Assembly: GCF_009650435.1 (NCBI RefSeq)
Contig: NZ_VVIP01000079.1
Location: 62,001-126,000 of the forward strand
Source: Foetidibacter luteolus
GTDB taxonomy: Bacteria; Bacteroidota; Bacteroidia; Chitinophagales; Chitinophagaceae
Length of the DNA stretch: 64,000 nucleotides
Direction: 5' to 3'
The notes beneath the pieces are model-generated. The model was not told where the DNA came from. It ran no database searches and was given only the letters and a program-made list of their open reading frames with translations. Within the stretch, counting starts at the first letter, position 1; every line of letters begins with the position of its first letter. This document shows positions 26,059 to 33,874 of the stretch, in pieces. Both the position numbers and the translations under genes were made by a program.

Positions 26059-27244
26059 GTAGTTTTTGTATAATGATTTGCACAATTTCTTCTGCCACTT
26101 GTTGTTTACTCAGCAAGCCTGTTTCAAAGGTATTGCCCTCTTTATCAAAGATAGTCACCTTGTTGGTGTCGTACCCAAACCCGGCATTGGAATCGCGTAA
26201 TGAATTTAAAACAATTAAATCAGCATTTTTCTGCTTTAACTTTTGCAGGGCATTTTCTTTTTCGTTGTTGGTTTCTAATGCAAAGCCAACCAGCAACTGC
26301 CCGTTGGCTTTTACCTCACCAAGAGATTTCAGGATATCTCTTGTTTTGTGCAGGTTAAGGGTTAGCCCGCCATCCGTCTTTTTTATTTTTTCAGCCGCTA
26401 CTTCAACGGGTGTGTAGTCAGCCACGGCTGCACTCATTACCGCAATATCCGCATCTTTAAAAGCCTCTCTTGCAGCGCTGTGCATTTGCCCTGCAGATGT
26501 AACATCAGTACGTTTTACACCGGCAATATGTGCAAGCTTTACCGGCCCTGCAATTAAATGCACTTCAGCGCCCTGCCTGTACAATGCTTCTGCTATGGCA
26601 AAACCCATTTTTCCTGAAGAATGGTTACCGATAAAACGAACGGGGTCTATGGCTTCGTATGTAGGCCCGGCAGTTACAACGGCCCTTTTGCCCCGTAAGG
26701 CAGTACCCCTGAAAAACTGGTTGGTAAGGTATTGCAGTATCTGTTCAGGTTCGGCCATACGCCCCTCTCCCACCAGGCCGCTGGCCAGTTCGCCGGTACC
26801 CACATTTATTACATGGTTGCTATAACCTTCCAGCTTTAGAATATTGGCCCTGGTTGCGGGGTGGCGCCACATATCTTCATCCATGGCCGGCGCCGCTATT
26901 ACCGGGCATGTGGCAGACAGGTAAACGGCCAATAAAAGATTATCGCATTGGCCATTGGCCATTTTGGCCAAAGTATTACAGCTTAGCGGCGCTATCAGCA
27001 TCACATCGGCCCAGCGGCCCAGCATTACGTGGTTCGACCAGCTATCTTCGTCAAACAGGTCAACCAGCACTTTGTTGCCAGACAGTGTTGACAATACCAG
27101 CGGCGGCACAAAGTCTTTAGCACCGGGCGTAATAATTACCCGCACTTCTGCCCCGGCCTTTACCAGCAACCTTACCAGTAATATAGATTTATAAGCTGCA
27201 ATGCTGCCCGTAATGCCCAATAATATTTTTTTTCCTGCAAGCAT
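26042..27244 (-). CDS. coaBC: Bifunctional phosphopantothenoylcysteine decarboxylase / phosphopantothenate-cysteine ligase
   Basis: 400 residues from ATG 27244, the family's usual length; the open frame extends upstream but without conserved sequence. The N-terminal CoaC flavoprotein domain is about 1-180 (KILLGITGSIAAYKS; APAMDEDMW with the catalytic region). The C-terminal CoaB ligase domain is about 185-400 (VVTAGPTYEAIDPVRFIGNHSSGKMG). It converts 4'-phosphopantothenate plus Cys to 4'-phosphopantetheine using CTP, in coenzyme A synthesis. It sits in the bamD-rpoZ block, but a hairpin and a repeat separate it from rpoZ. Confidence 0.95.
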   Translation of the reverse strand: MLAGKKILLGITGSIAAYKSILLVRLLVKAGAEVRVIITPGAKDFVPPLVLSTLSGNKVLVDLFDEDSWSNHVMLGRWADVMLIAPLSCNTLAKMANGQCDNLLLAVYLSATCPVIAAPAMDEDMWRHPATRANILKLEGYSNHVINVGTGELASGLVGEGRMAEPEQILQYLTNQFFRGTALRGKRAVVTAGPTYEAIDPVRFIGNHSSGKMGFAIAEALYRQGAEVHLIAGPVKLAHIAGVKRTDVTSAGQMHSAAREAFKDADIAVMSAAVADYTPVEVAAEKIKKTDGGLTLNLHKTRDILKSLGEVKANGQLLVGFALETNNEKENALQKLKQKNADLIVLNSLRDSNAGFGYDTNKVTIFDKEGNTFETGLLSKQQVAEEIVQIIIQKLHAKTI

Positions 27245-27274
27245 AAAGCGAGTGTAAGTATTTGAGGGCTGCTT

Positions 27275-27356
27275 CACTATGGCGAGTAGCGGACAAGGCG
27301 TACAAGTGAGTGACACAACCCAGGTTCAATAGTAGCAATGGCTTTGGTCCCCAAAA
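27275..27356 (+). repeat. Degenerate family B repeat between rpoZ and coaBC
   Basis: GGCGAGTAGCGGACAAGGCG followed by TACAAGTGAGTGACACAACC and TTCAATAGTAGCAA. It aligns with the better copy at 32664-32755 (GGCGAATAGCGGACAAGGCG) with a changed core. Confidence 0.55.
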
Positions 27357-27393
27357 ATTCTGCTTGCCATTACAAACACCAAAGTAATAAAAA

Positions 27394-27419
27394 ACGACAG
27401 TATCTCTACTGTCGTTTGC
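27394..27419. terminator. Hairpin between rpoZ and coaBC
   Basis: AACGACAG and CTGTCGTT form perfect 8-base arms around a short loop. It lies 25-50 bases after the rpoZ stop, so it could end or attenuate the bamD-rpoZ transcript before coaBC. Confidence 0.6.
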
Positions 27420-27443
27420 ATTGCAATAAATATTTTGCGGATC

Positions 27444-27785
27444 CTAACGGAACAAATCGTCTTCGTTGTTGCGGAAATACACTTTGCCATCCATAAACTC
27501 CTGTGTGGCAAGAATAGCAGGATTTGGCATTTTTTCGTAAGCCCTTGAAATTTCAATCTGCTCTTTGTTCTCGTGAATTTCTTCCAGGCTGTCTGTATGG
27601 CTGGCAAATTCTTCCAGTTTGTTGTGCAACTCTTCCTTTAACGCTATGTTAATCTGGTTGGCACGTTTGGCTATAATAGCTATTGATTCGTACAGGTTAC
27701 CCGTATGGGCTTTAATGTCTATCAGGCTTTTAGTTTCAACCACATTGGTTGTATTAGCGCTGAGTTGTCGCCTGAGCTTGCTCAT
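27444..27785 (-). CDS. rpoZ: RNA polymerase omega subunit (Bacteroidota form)
   Basis: 113 residues. N-terminal TKSLIDIKAHTGNLYESIAIIAKRANQINIALKEEL is the omega/Rpb6 helix region, with the AKRANQI contact to the beta' subunit. A charged helical middle and the C-terminal ATQEFMDGKVYFRN are typical of the Bacteroidota version. It helps assemble and stabilise RNA polymerase. It overlaps the end of bamD by 32 bases, an unusually long overlap that still fits the known bamD-rpoZ pairing. Confidence 0.88.
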   Translation of the reverse strand: MSKLRRQLSANTTNVVETKSLIDIKAHTGNLYESIAIIAKRANQINIALKEELHNKLEEFASHTDSLEEIHENKEQIEISRAYEKMPNPAILATQEFMDGKVYFRNNEDDLFR

Positions 27786-28578
27786 TGTGTATTCTTTTTA
27801 AGTTGTTATCAGAAAGTGCTTTATACTCATCCACCTGCTCCTTCAGTTTGCTTTCAGGAAAGCGGTCGGAAAAATCTGTGCATTCGGTAAGTACCTTGCT
27901 ATAACGTTCCTCCTGTTTATCCCAGATACTCATTTCCGCATAGCGATAGTAAGATTTAATTACCGCCAGTTTGTAGTCCTCACTTTTACGGGAATCGGGA
28001 TAGTTATCCATTAAGGTAGAAAAAGCCACGGCTGCGCCTTTGTAGTAACCGAGGTCATAATATAGTTGTGCGCTTTTAAATTCTTTCAGTTCCAGCTTTT
28101 CCCTTAGCTTATCAATTATTTCGGTAGCCTGTTTGGTCCTTTCGCTTTCACCGTGTGTATTAATAAAGGCCTGCATCAGGGCTATAGCCTTGGTTGAGTT
28201 GGTTTGGTCAAGGTCAACCTTGGGCGATTGTTTATAAAAAGAATAAGCCCTCATGTACTCGCATTCCTCAGCCCTTGGGCCATTGGGAAACGTTTCTGTA
28301 TAAGTTTTAAAAAGGCTTTCTGCATTCAGGTAGTCCTTTTGGTTGTAGGCGCAGTAGGCGTACTTGTAAAAAGCGTCTTCGTAACCTTCCTTGCCTTTAA
28401 TGTAAGGGAACAACTCATCAAACAGTTGCTGGGCATAGCTGTATTTTTTATTGGCGTAATACTGCTCGGCCATTTTCAGTTTGTACTCATTGTCTTTGCT
28501 TTTCATCACCTTTGCAAACTTTGAAGCGCAGGAAGAGAAAACCAAAACCAATACTAATGCAGGTATCGTTAATTTCAT
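27754..28578 (-). CDS. bamD: Outer-membrane assembly lipoprotein BamD
   Basis: 274 residues from ATG 28578. The lipid Cys is residue 17 (LVFSSCAS). TPR-like repeats follow: KYSYAQQLFDELFPY, KDYLNAESLFKTYTETFPNGPRAEECEYMRAYSFYKQSP, and YYKGAAVAFSTLMDNYPDSRKSEDYKLAVIKSYYRYAE. It is part of the BAM complex that folds beta-barrels in the outer membrane. The frame is open further upstream, but only the chosen start gives a lipoprotein signal. TAACTTCG, one base off the -7 consensus, sits 8 bases before the ATG (28587-28594). Confidence 0.92.
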   Translation of the reverse strand: MKLTIPALVLVLVFSSCASKFAKVMKSKDNEYKLKMAEQYYANKKYSYAQQLFDELFPYIKGKEGYEDAFYKYAYCAYNQKDYLNAESLFKTYTETFPNGPRAEECEYMRAYSFYKQSPKVDLDQTNSTKAIALMQAFINTHGESERTKQATEIIDKLREKLELKEFKSAQLYYDLGYYKGAAVAFSTLMDNYPDSRKSEDYKLAVIKSYYRYAEMSIWDKQEERYSKVLTECTDFSDRFPESKLKEQVDEYKALSDNNLKRIHNEQAQATTQR

Positions 28579-28779
28579 AAAACGTGCGAAGTTACATTTA
28601 ATATGGCAATATAGGCACATAAAATATCCGCAACTGGCCGGCGTAGTTAAGAATTTCTAAAAATACCTTGCCGTTTAAGCTCCGGTACGTATTTGGCAAC
28701 AGCCAGAATGTGCCGAATAATTAACGCTACCTTCATTAAACATTCGTTGTAAGGTTAGGTCTTACACCCGTTATTAAAT

Positions 28780-28787
28780 TATCTTTG
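28780..28787 (+). promoter_or_regulatory. -7 promoter element of lolA
   Basis: TATCTTTG is an exact TAnnTTTG match 16 bases before the first ATG. The -33 box is weak (TTA at 28755-28757). Confidence 0.5.
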
Positions 28788-28803
28788 CAAATTCATAAAA
28801 TGT

Positions 28804-29439
28804 ATGACGATGAAAAAACTGTATCTTATTTTACTGGTTTTTGTTTCTACAGGATTGATTGCCAATGCTCAAAACGACCCTAACGCAAAAAAAATTCTGG
28901 ACAATGTTAGTGCTAAGCTAAATACGTTTAAAGGCGTTACCGCCAATTTTACCTATACTACCAAAGACAGGAAAAATGTTAAGAAAGGATCTGTAAGCGG
29001 GCTTATTTCAATAAAAGGTGAACAATATTACATTAAGCAAGGCGGCACTGAAATTTTTTGCAACGGTGCAAAAACCTGGAATTATAACGGGGAAAATGAG
29101 GTTACTGTTAGCGATGTAGATAACGACAGCCGCACTTTAACCCCGCAAAAATTACTCTCTAACTTTTACGATAAAGACTTTACCTACAAACTGGTTTCAT
29201 CTGCAGGTGCCTACAACGAAATACAAATGACCCCCACGGATGCCCGCAAAAACTTTAAGCAGGTAAATGTGTTTGTTGATAAAGCAAAAAACCTGATTAC
29301 AAAAGCAAAGGTTATTGACAAGAGTAATAATGTTATTGAGTTTTCACTCACCAATATCAATACCAATGCAACATTGCCCGATTCAAAATTCGTGTTTAAC
29401 GAAAAGCAACATCCGGGCGTTGAAGTAATTGCCAACTAA
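28804..29439 (+). CDS. lolA: LolA-like outer-membrane lipoprotein carrier
   Basis: 211 residues with signal peptide MTMKKLYLILLVFVSTGLIANAQ. The mature protein has the LolA-like half-barrel pattern: ILDNVSAKLNTFKGVTANFTYT, GLISIKGEQYYIKQGGTEIFCNGAKTWNYN and FDK-type late strands. It would shuttle lipoproteins across the periplasm. The start is ATG 28804 or 28810. It is transcribed away from bamD, with the promoter between them, and ends at a hairpin at 29463-29487. Confidence 0.85.
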   Translation: MTMKKLYLILLVFVSTGLIANAQNDPNAKKILDNVSAKLNTFKGVTANFTYTTKDRKNVKKGSVSGLISIKGEQYYIKQGGTEIFCNGAKTWNYNGENEVTVSDVDNDSRTLTPQKLLSNFYDKDFTYKLVSSAGAYNEIQMTPTDARKNFKQVNVFVDKAKNLITKAKVIDKSNNVIEFSLTNINTNATLPDSKFVFNEKQHPGVEVIAN

Positions 29440-29462
29440 TTAATCACCAACATAATTTATTT

Positions 29463-29487
29463 AAGCAAGGCTTTGCCTTGCTTTTTT
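29463..29487 (+). terminator. Terminator of lolA
   Basis: AAGCAAGGC and GCCTTGCTT form 9-base perfect arms with a 2-3 base loop, followed by TTTTTGTTTTT, 24 bases after the stop. Confidence 0.8.
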
Positions 29488-29493
29488 GTTTTT

Positions 29494-29606
29494 AGGGCGC
29501 CCCCGCCAAAATACAGGGCGGGCCGGGCTTTCCGCTATTACTCCGGCGCAAAGCCCGGCTGCCACGGCCTCACCGGGGTAACCGCTTCAATCCCTGGCGC
29601 GGTGGT
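29494..29606 (+). repeat. Dispersed repeat family A, copy 3
   Basis: GGGCGCCCCC start, GGGCTTTCCGCT, middle cassette ATTACTCCGGCGCAAAGCCCGGC...GCCTCACCGGGG, then TAACCGCTTCAATCCCT. Same cassette as copies 5, 6 and 8. Confidence 0.7.
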
Positions 29607-29731
29607 GACACAGCAAAATAAATCTCACAGCTTACCGGTTTTATCCTTATCCTTTTCATTTGAACAGTAAAGCCATCCCTGTAAGTATTCTTTTTGCCAG
29701 TGATGATTTTTTACTGCAATTTTGTTGTGCA

Positions 29732-30421
29732 ATGAAGAAGATAATCATTACGATAGATGGCTTTTCATCCTGCGGAAAAAGTACACTCGCCAAACAACTG
29801 GCAAAAGAGCTAAACTATGTTTTTGTTGACAGTGGCGCCATGTACAGGGCAATAACGCTTTATTTTCTGCGAAACCATGTTAACACCGACAGCTCCGAAG
29901 ATGTTATTAAAGCATTAACCAACATTGAACTTTCGTTTGAGTATAATGACCGCACAGGAAAAAGCGACATGTACCTGAACGATGAAAATGTAGAAGCATT
30001 AATACGCGATATGCTGGTAAGCGAAAATGTAAGTACCATAGCCGCGTTAAAAGAAGTGCGTGAATTTGCTGTAGAGCAGCAACAAAAAATGGGTGAAAAG
30101 AAAGGAATTGTAATGGATGGCCGCGATATCGGTACCACTGTTTTCCCGAATGCGGAATTGAAAATCTTTATGACCGCAGACCCTCACGTAAGGGTGGAAA
30201 GGCGCTTTAAAGAGCTATACGAGAAAAATCCTGATATAACAATAGAAGAAGTAAAACGCAACCTTGAGATGCGTGATTATATGGACAGTAACCGGGAGTT
30301 CAGCCCATTGCGCCAGGCAGAAGATGCAATTGTTTTAAACAACTCCAACCTAACTATGGCAGAGCAACTGAAAACCGCTTTAAAATGGGTGAAGGAAAGG
30401 TCTGCTACGCTTATTATGTAA
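29732..30421 (+). CDS. cmk: Cytidylate kinase
   Basis: 229 residues from ATG 29732, the usual length. P-loop GFSSCGKSTLAKQLA (about 10-24), then FVDSGAMYRAITLYFLRN with the Asp-Ser-Gly substrate segment, MDGRDIGTTVFPNAELKIFMTADP in the CMP-binding region, and ERRFKEL. It phosphorylates CMP and dCMP using ATP. The frame continues upstream of 29732 without conserved sequence, so the internal ATG is preferred. Confidence 0.93.
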   Translation: MKKIIITIDGFSSCGKSTLAKQLAKELNYVFVDSGAMYRAITLYFLRNHVNTDSSEDVIKALTNIELSFEYNDRTGKSDMYLNDENVEALIRDMLVSENVSTIAALKEVREFAVEQQQKMGEKKGIVMDGRDIGTTVFPNAELKIFMTADPHVRVERRFKELYEKNPDITIEEVKRNLEMRDYMDSNREFSPLRQAEDAIVLNNSNLTMAEQLKTALKWVKERSATLIM

Positions 30422-30466
30422 TTTGTACTATTGTTTATTTTAACCCGTACTAAAATTCTTTACAAC

Positions 30467-31036
30467 ATGTTGCGCCCTAAACTTCTTGCGTTAGCCGTAA
30501 TTCTTTGTATTACGGTTACAGGCTATTGTCAAAAACAGGATTATGTGGTTACATTAGCTAATGATACTGTTTATGGGAAAATAAAAAAGCCACTGTTTCA
30601 AAAATATCAACTTACCAATGATACTTCAACATATCCCTGCGATATTAGGACAGTTGCATCCTACTATTTCTCAAAGAAAAAAGAACTTTACCGCCAGCAA
30701 ACCATACCAGGAGACAAAAAAGCCAGCTTTCTTTTATGCATTGAGGATGGAAAAATTCAGCTTTACGAATACGAAAGAACCATCAGCACCTTTTCGCCTA
30801 ACGGAGGCAGCTCATCAACTACCATAATATGGTATGCTAAGAAAGCAGACGGTGAAATGGTTGAAATTAAAACCAACGCGTTGATGGGCAGCCGTGAAAA
30901 ACGAAAGCAACATGTATCAGACCTGCTTAAGGATAATGAAGAAGTATACAAACAATTCTTAGACGCAAGCTCTTTCAGTTTTAAAACCATTCGCAAGCTT
31001 ATACAGCAATACAACCTGCAAGCCACTTCTAAATAG
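30467..31036 (+). CDS. Hypothetical secreted protein
   Basis: 189 residues from ATG 30467. A signal peptide (MLRPKLLALAVILCITVTGYCQ) is followed by DYVVTLANDTVYGKIKKP, a short beta-rich opening common in small Bacteroidota exported proteins that begin with a DTIYGKI-like motif. The rest has mixed strands and a C-terminal helix (LKDNEEVYKQFLDASSFSFKTIRKLIQQYN). I do not recognise a named family. It lies 45 bases after cmk in the same direction and may be co-transcribed. Confidence 0.65.
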   Translation: MLRPKLLALAVILCITVTGYCQKQDYVVTLANDTVYGKIKKPLFQKYQLTNDTSTYPCDIRTVASYYFSKKKELYRQQTIPGDKKASFLLCIEDGKIQLYEYERTISTFSPNGGSSSTTIIWYAKKADGEMVEIKTNALMGSREKRKQHVSDLLKDNEEVYKQFLDASSFSFKTIRKLIQQYNLQATSK

Positions 31037-31134
31037 AATTTTACAACAATCACCGGCGCAAAACTATACAGTGAACTACTTTGGCCTTGAACCCTATCTT
31101 TGGCTATCTGCCTTCATTATATTATTTTGCACCG

Positions 31135-32079
31135 ATGACCATTGCACAAAGTAAAATACTGGAGGCGTTAACTGGCAAAACTACACTGCATAGCATAAGT
31201 GCAGAAGAACTGGACAGTATTGCAAAGACGTACCCCTATTTTACTGCTGCACAGTATTTCCTCGCAAAAAAATTAATGCAGGAAAGTGATGCCTTGGCTG
31301 CAAAAAGGCAGGCACAAAAAACAGCCGTTTATTACAATAATATATACTGGTTAAACCACTTGTTGAATACCCCGGAAGAACCCGCAAGTGAGAAAATTGA
31401 TGTAACCACTGAAACACCCGTGCAGGAGGATATTATTATAACAGCCCCACCGGCAGAAGAAACCCTACCAGAACCTGAACAGGTGCACCAGGCTGAAGAA
31501 CCAGCACAGCCCACAACTGAATTTGAGGTTAATAAAGCCGCTTTCGCGGAACATTTGCTGGCCGATGCAGACGAAGCCGGGGCAGATGATACCGGGGAAA
31601 CAGAAGAAATTGTTCCGGAAGAGGAAATTAACCCCGGGCTTGCCAGGGTGCTGGCCCAACAGGCCGCCGAATTTGAAAAGCCTGTTGAGGAAGATGCCAA
31701 ACTGCCCATACAGTCTGAGCCCTACTACACAGTTGATTATTTTGACAGCCAGGGCATACGACTGGACCCCTCCCAGGTGCCCAAAGACAAACTGGGCAAA
31801 AAGGTCAGGAAATTTACCGATTGGCTAAAAGACATGAAAAAGGTAGGCCCGCAGCCAACCGACCTGGGTACAGATCCTGAAATGGAGCAGGCCATCCAAA
31901 CCATTGCCAATGCATCTAACGAAACAAAGGAAATTGTTACCGAATCAATGGCCGAAGTTTTAATTAAGCAGGGCAAAACCGCCAAAGCCATAAAGCTTTA
32001 TGAAAAATTAAGTTTTTTGAATCCCGATAAAACCGCTTACTTTGCGGCCAAAATATCTGAACTAAAAGGTATATCATGA
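31135..32079 (+). CDS. Conserved cytosolic protein upstream of secG
   Basis: 314 residues from ATG 31135. The N-terminal helical part (QSKILEALTGKTTLHSISAEELDSIAKTYPYFTAAQYFLAKKL) resembles a helical-repeat module. The middle (about 80-200) is low-complexity, acidic and Pro-rich. The C-terminus has a TPR-like unit (ESMAEVLIKQGKTAKAIKLYEKLSFLNPDKTAYFAAKISELKG). The gene overlaps secG by 4 bases (ATGA), so translation is coupled. Proteins like this often precede secG in Chitinophagaceae, but their role is unknown to me. Confidence 0.75.
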   Translation: MTIAQSKILEALTGKTTLHSISAEELDSIAKTYPYFTAAQYFLAKKLMQESDALAAKRQAQKTAVYYNNIYWLNHLLNTPEEPASEKIDVTTETPVQEDIIITAPPAEETLPEPEQVHQAEEPAQPTTEFEVNKAAFAEHLLADADEAGADDTGETEEIVPEEEINPGLARVLAQQAAEFEKPVEEDAKLPIQSEPYYTVDYFDSQGIRLDPSQVPKDKLGKKVRKFTDWLKDMKKVGPQPTDLGTDPEMEQAIQTIANASNETKEIVTESMAEVLIKQGKTAKAIKLYEKLSFLNPDKTAYFAAKISELKGIS

Positions 32080-32423
32080 CACTGTTTTTCTTTATCCTGA
32101 TTGTTATTGCCGCGTTTGTACTTGGTTTTATTGTGCTTATACAAAACCCCAAAGGCGGTGGCCTTTCCGGCAGCATAGCTGGTTTTAACAACCAATTTAT
32201 GGGTGTAAAACAAACTACCGATGTGCTTGAAAAAGGCACCTGGCTTTTTGCCGGCATTATCGCGTTACTTTGCCTGTTTTCTATTTTGTTCTTTAAAGGC
32301 GCAACTACACAACAGGGCCCGGATATTTTAAAGAACCTGAATACGAATAGTTCTACAACTCCACCGGCACAGCAAACTACACCCCCGGCTACATTGCCCG
32401 CTGTAGATTCACCAGCTAAGTAG
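32076..32423 (+). CDS. secG: Preprotein translocase subunit SecG
   Basis: 115 residues. There are two hydrophobic segments, LFFFILIVIAAFVLGFIVLIQN and TWLFAGIIALLCLFSILFF. Between them is the conserved cytosolic loop NPKGGGLSGSIAGFNNQFMG, the key SecG signature. The C-terminal tail is Thr/Pro-rich. It assists SecYE and SecA in protein export. It starts inside the stop of the preceding gene (ATGA overlap) and ends at a strong terminator. Confidence 0.92.
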   Translation: MTLFFFILIVIAAFVLGFIVLIQNPKGGGLSGSIAGFNNQFMGVKQTTDVLEKGTWLFAGIIALLCLFSILFFKGATTQQGPDILKNLNTNSSTTPPAQQTTPPATLPAVDSPAK

Positions 32424-32442
32424 TTTAATAAAATATAATTTG

Positions 32443-32473
32443 CAAACCCCGGCTAAATATCAGCCGGGGTTTG
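32443..32473 (+). terminator. Terminator of the secG transcript
   Basis: Perfect 12-base arms CAAACCCCGGCT and AGCCGGGGTTTG around a 7-base loop, followed by TTATTTT, 20 bases after the stop. Confidence 0.8.
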
Positions 32474-32551
32474 TTATTTTGGAGCGGTACTTGTTTTGTC
32501 GGGGTAAAGGTTGAAAGGTTTATGTAGGCGGGACATGTTGTTAAGTTAAGC

Positions 32552-32628
32552 TGTCAGCCTGAGCCTGTCGAAGGCGGATTGGTGAAAATCGACTTCCATA
32601 ACCCGGTTTCGACAAGCTCAACCTGACA
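32552..32628. repeat. Inverted repeat of the TGAGCxTGTCGAA type
   Basis: Arms TGTCAGCCTGAGCCTGTCGAAGGC (32552-32575) and the complement of TGTCAGGTTGAGCTTGTCGAAACC (32605-32628) match at about 19 of 24 positions. The word TTCGACAAGCTCA is a known widely scattered intergenic repeat in many bacteria. It could form a long hairpin in RNA. Confidence 0.6.
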
Positions 32629-32663
32629 TTCGTTTCCTTGACTTAATGACATTGAGCTGTGTC

Positions 32664-32755
32664 ACATTGGCGAATAGCGGACAAGGCGCAGAAGAGTGCG
32701 ACGCAAGTGAAGCTCAATAGTAGTTCATACTGCCGGGTCCATAAAAATTAAAAAG
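32664..32755 (+). repeat. Dispersed repeat family B, copy 9
   Basis: Core TGCGACGCAA at 32697-32706 within GGCGAATAGCGGACAAGGCG...GAAGAG-core-GTGAAGCTCAATAG, ending CTGCCGGGTCCATAAAAATT. Confidence 0.7.
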
Positions 32756-32830
32756 TTGCGGAGCAACACTGTCAAACCTACATCTGCTGACGCCCGGGAA
32801 CAACAATACTTTGCATAACTAAATGAATAC

Positions 32831-33874
32831 ATGAAAAAAATTATCCGGTATCTTTTAATTATCCTACTGTTACTGGCAGCGCTGTTTGCGTGGTTGTTTT
32901 TTGGCCCGGCAACAGCCTTTTCTGAAAAATCGAAATTTCTTTACATAAGGGACAACGAAGACGTTAAAACCCAGGTGCAAAACCAGTTTGAGTCGGAAGA
33001 TTTTATTAACAGCAAATGGCTGTTTTACCTGGCTGCGGAACGTTTAAATGTGTGGAAAAGGCTAAAGCCGGGCAGATTTGAAATTAAAAAATCTGAAAGC
33101 ATTTACAACATCATACGCATGCTGCGCAATAACCGGCAATCCCCGGTAAGGCTGGTAATCAACAAACTGCGCATACGGGAAGATTTAGCCCGGATGATTG
33201 GCAAAAACTTTTCTACAGACTCCGCCACCGCAATGCAGTACCTGAACAGTAACGACTCTTTGCAGGTAGCCGGCGTTGATACCAACACGGTAATGACACT
33301 GGTAATACCAGACACCTATATTTTTAACTGGAACACCCCGGTAAAAAAAGTGCTGCTGCGCCTGCAAACTGAAAAAGACAATTTCTGGAACAAAAAAGAC
33401 AGGCTGCAAAAAGCCGCATCGCTGGGCTATTCTCCAGAGCAGGTGTACACCCTGGCATCCATAGTGGAAGAAGAAACCAATAAGAATGATGAAAAAGGAA
33501 ATATAGCCAGCGTTTATATGAACCGGGTAAGCCGGGGTATGCTGCTGGGCGCCGACCCTACCGTGAAGTTTGCCCTGAAAAATTTTGCTTTAAAACGGCT
33601 GTATTATGGCCACCTGGAAGTGGAATCGCCGTACAATACTTACCGGTACAAAGGGCTGCCACCAGGCCCCATTTGCACACCTTCTGCCACAACCATAGAT
33701 GCGGTTTTAAACGCCCCTAAAACCGACTATATTTTCTTTGTGGCCAAACCAGACTTTAACGGTTATCATAACTTTAGTACCACTTACGCCGAACATGAAA
33801 AATACGCCAAGCAATACCAGCAGGCCCTGAACGAATGGCAGGCAAAACAGGCACAAAAGCAAGCAGCACCTTGA
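32831..33874 (+). CDS. mltG: Endolytic murein transglycosylase MltG
   Basis: 347 residues. One N-terminal membrane segment (YLLIILLLLAALFAWLFF), then a LysM-like part (about 40-105), then the YceG catalytic domain. ASIVEEETNKNDEKGNIASVYMNR carries the catalytic Glu at about E213. LLGADPTVKFAL and SPYNTYRYKGLPPGPICTPS are strongly conserved. It cuts nascent glycan strands and so helps set peptidoglycan chain length at the inner membrane. Its last 40 bases overlap the open frame of the next gene. Confidence 0.93.
   Translation: MKKIIRYLLIILLLLAALFAWLFFGPATAFSEKSKFLYIRDNEDVKTQVQNQFESEDFINSKWLFYLAAERLNVWKRLKPGRFEIKKSESIYNIIRMLRNNRQSPVRLVINKLRIREDLARMIGKNFSTDSATAMQYLNSNDSLQVAGVDTNTVMTLVIPDTYIFNWNTPVKKVLLRLQTEKDNFWNKKDRLQKAASLGYSPEQVYTLASIVEEETNKNDEKGNIASVYMNRVSRGMLLGADPTVKFALKNFALKRLYYGHLEVESPYNTYRYKGLPPGPICTPSATTIDAVLNAPKTDYIFFVAKPDFNGYHNFSTTYAEHEKYAKQYQQALNEWQAKQAQKQAAP

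Noticed and set aside
31332..31709. Serine/alanine-rich 125-codon minus-strand frame
   Set aside because: It is the mirror of the acidic, low-complexity middle of the gene at 31135-32079.
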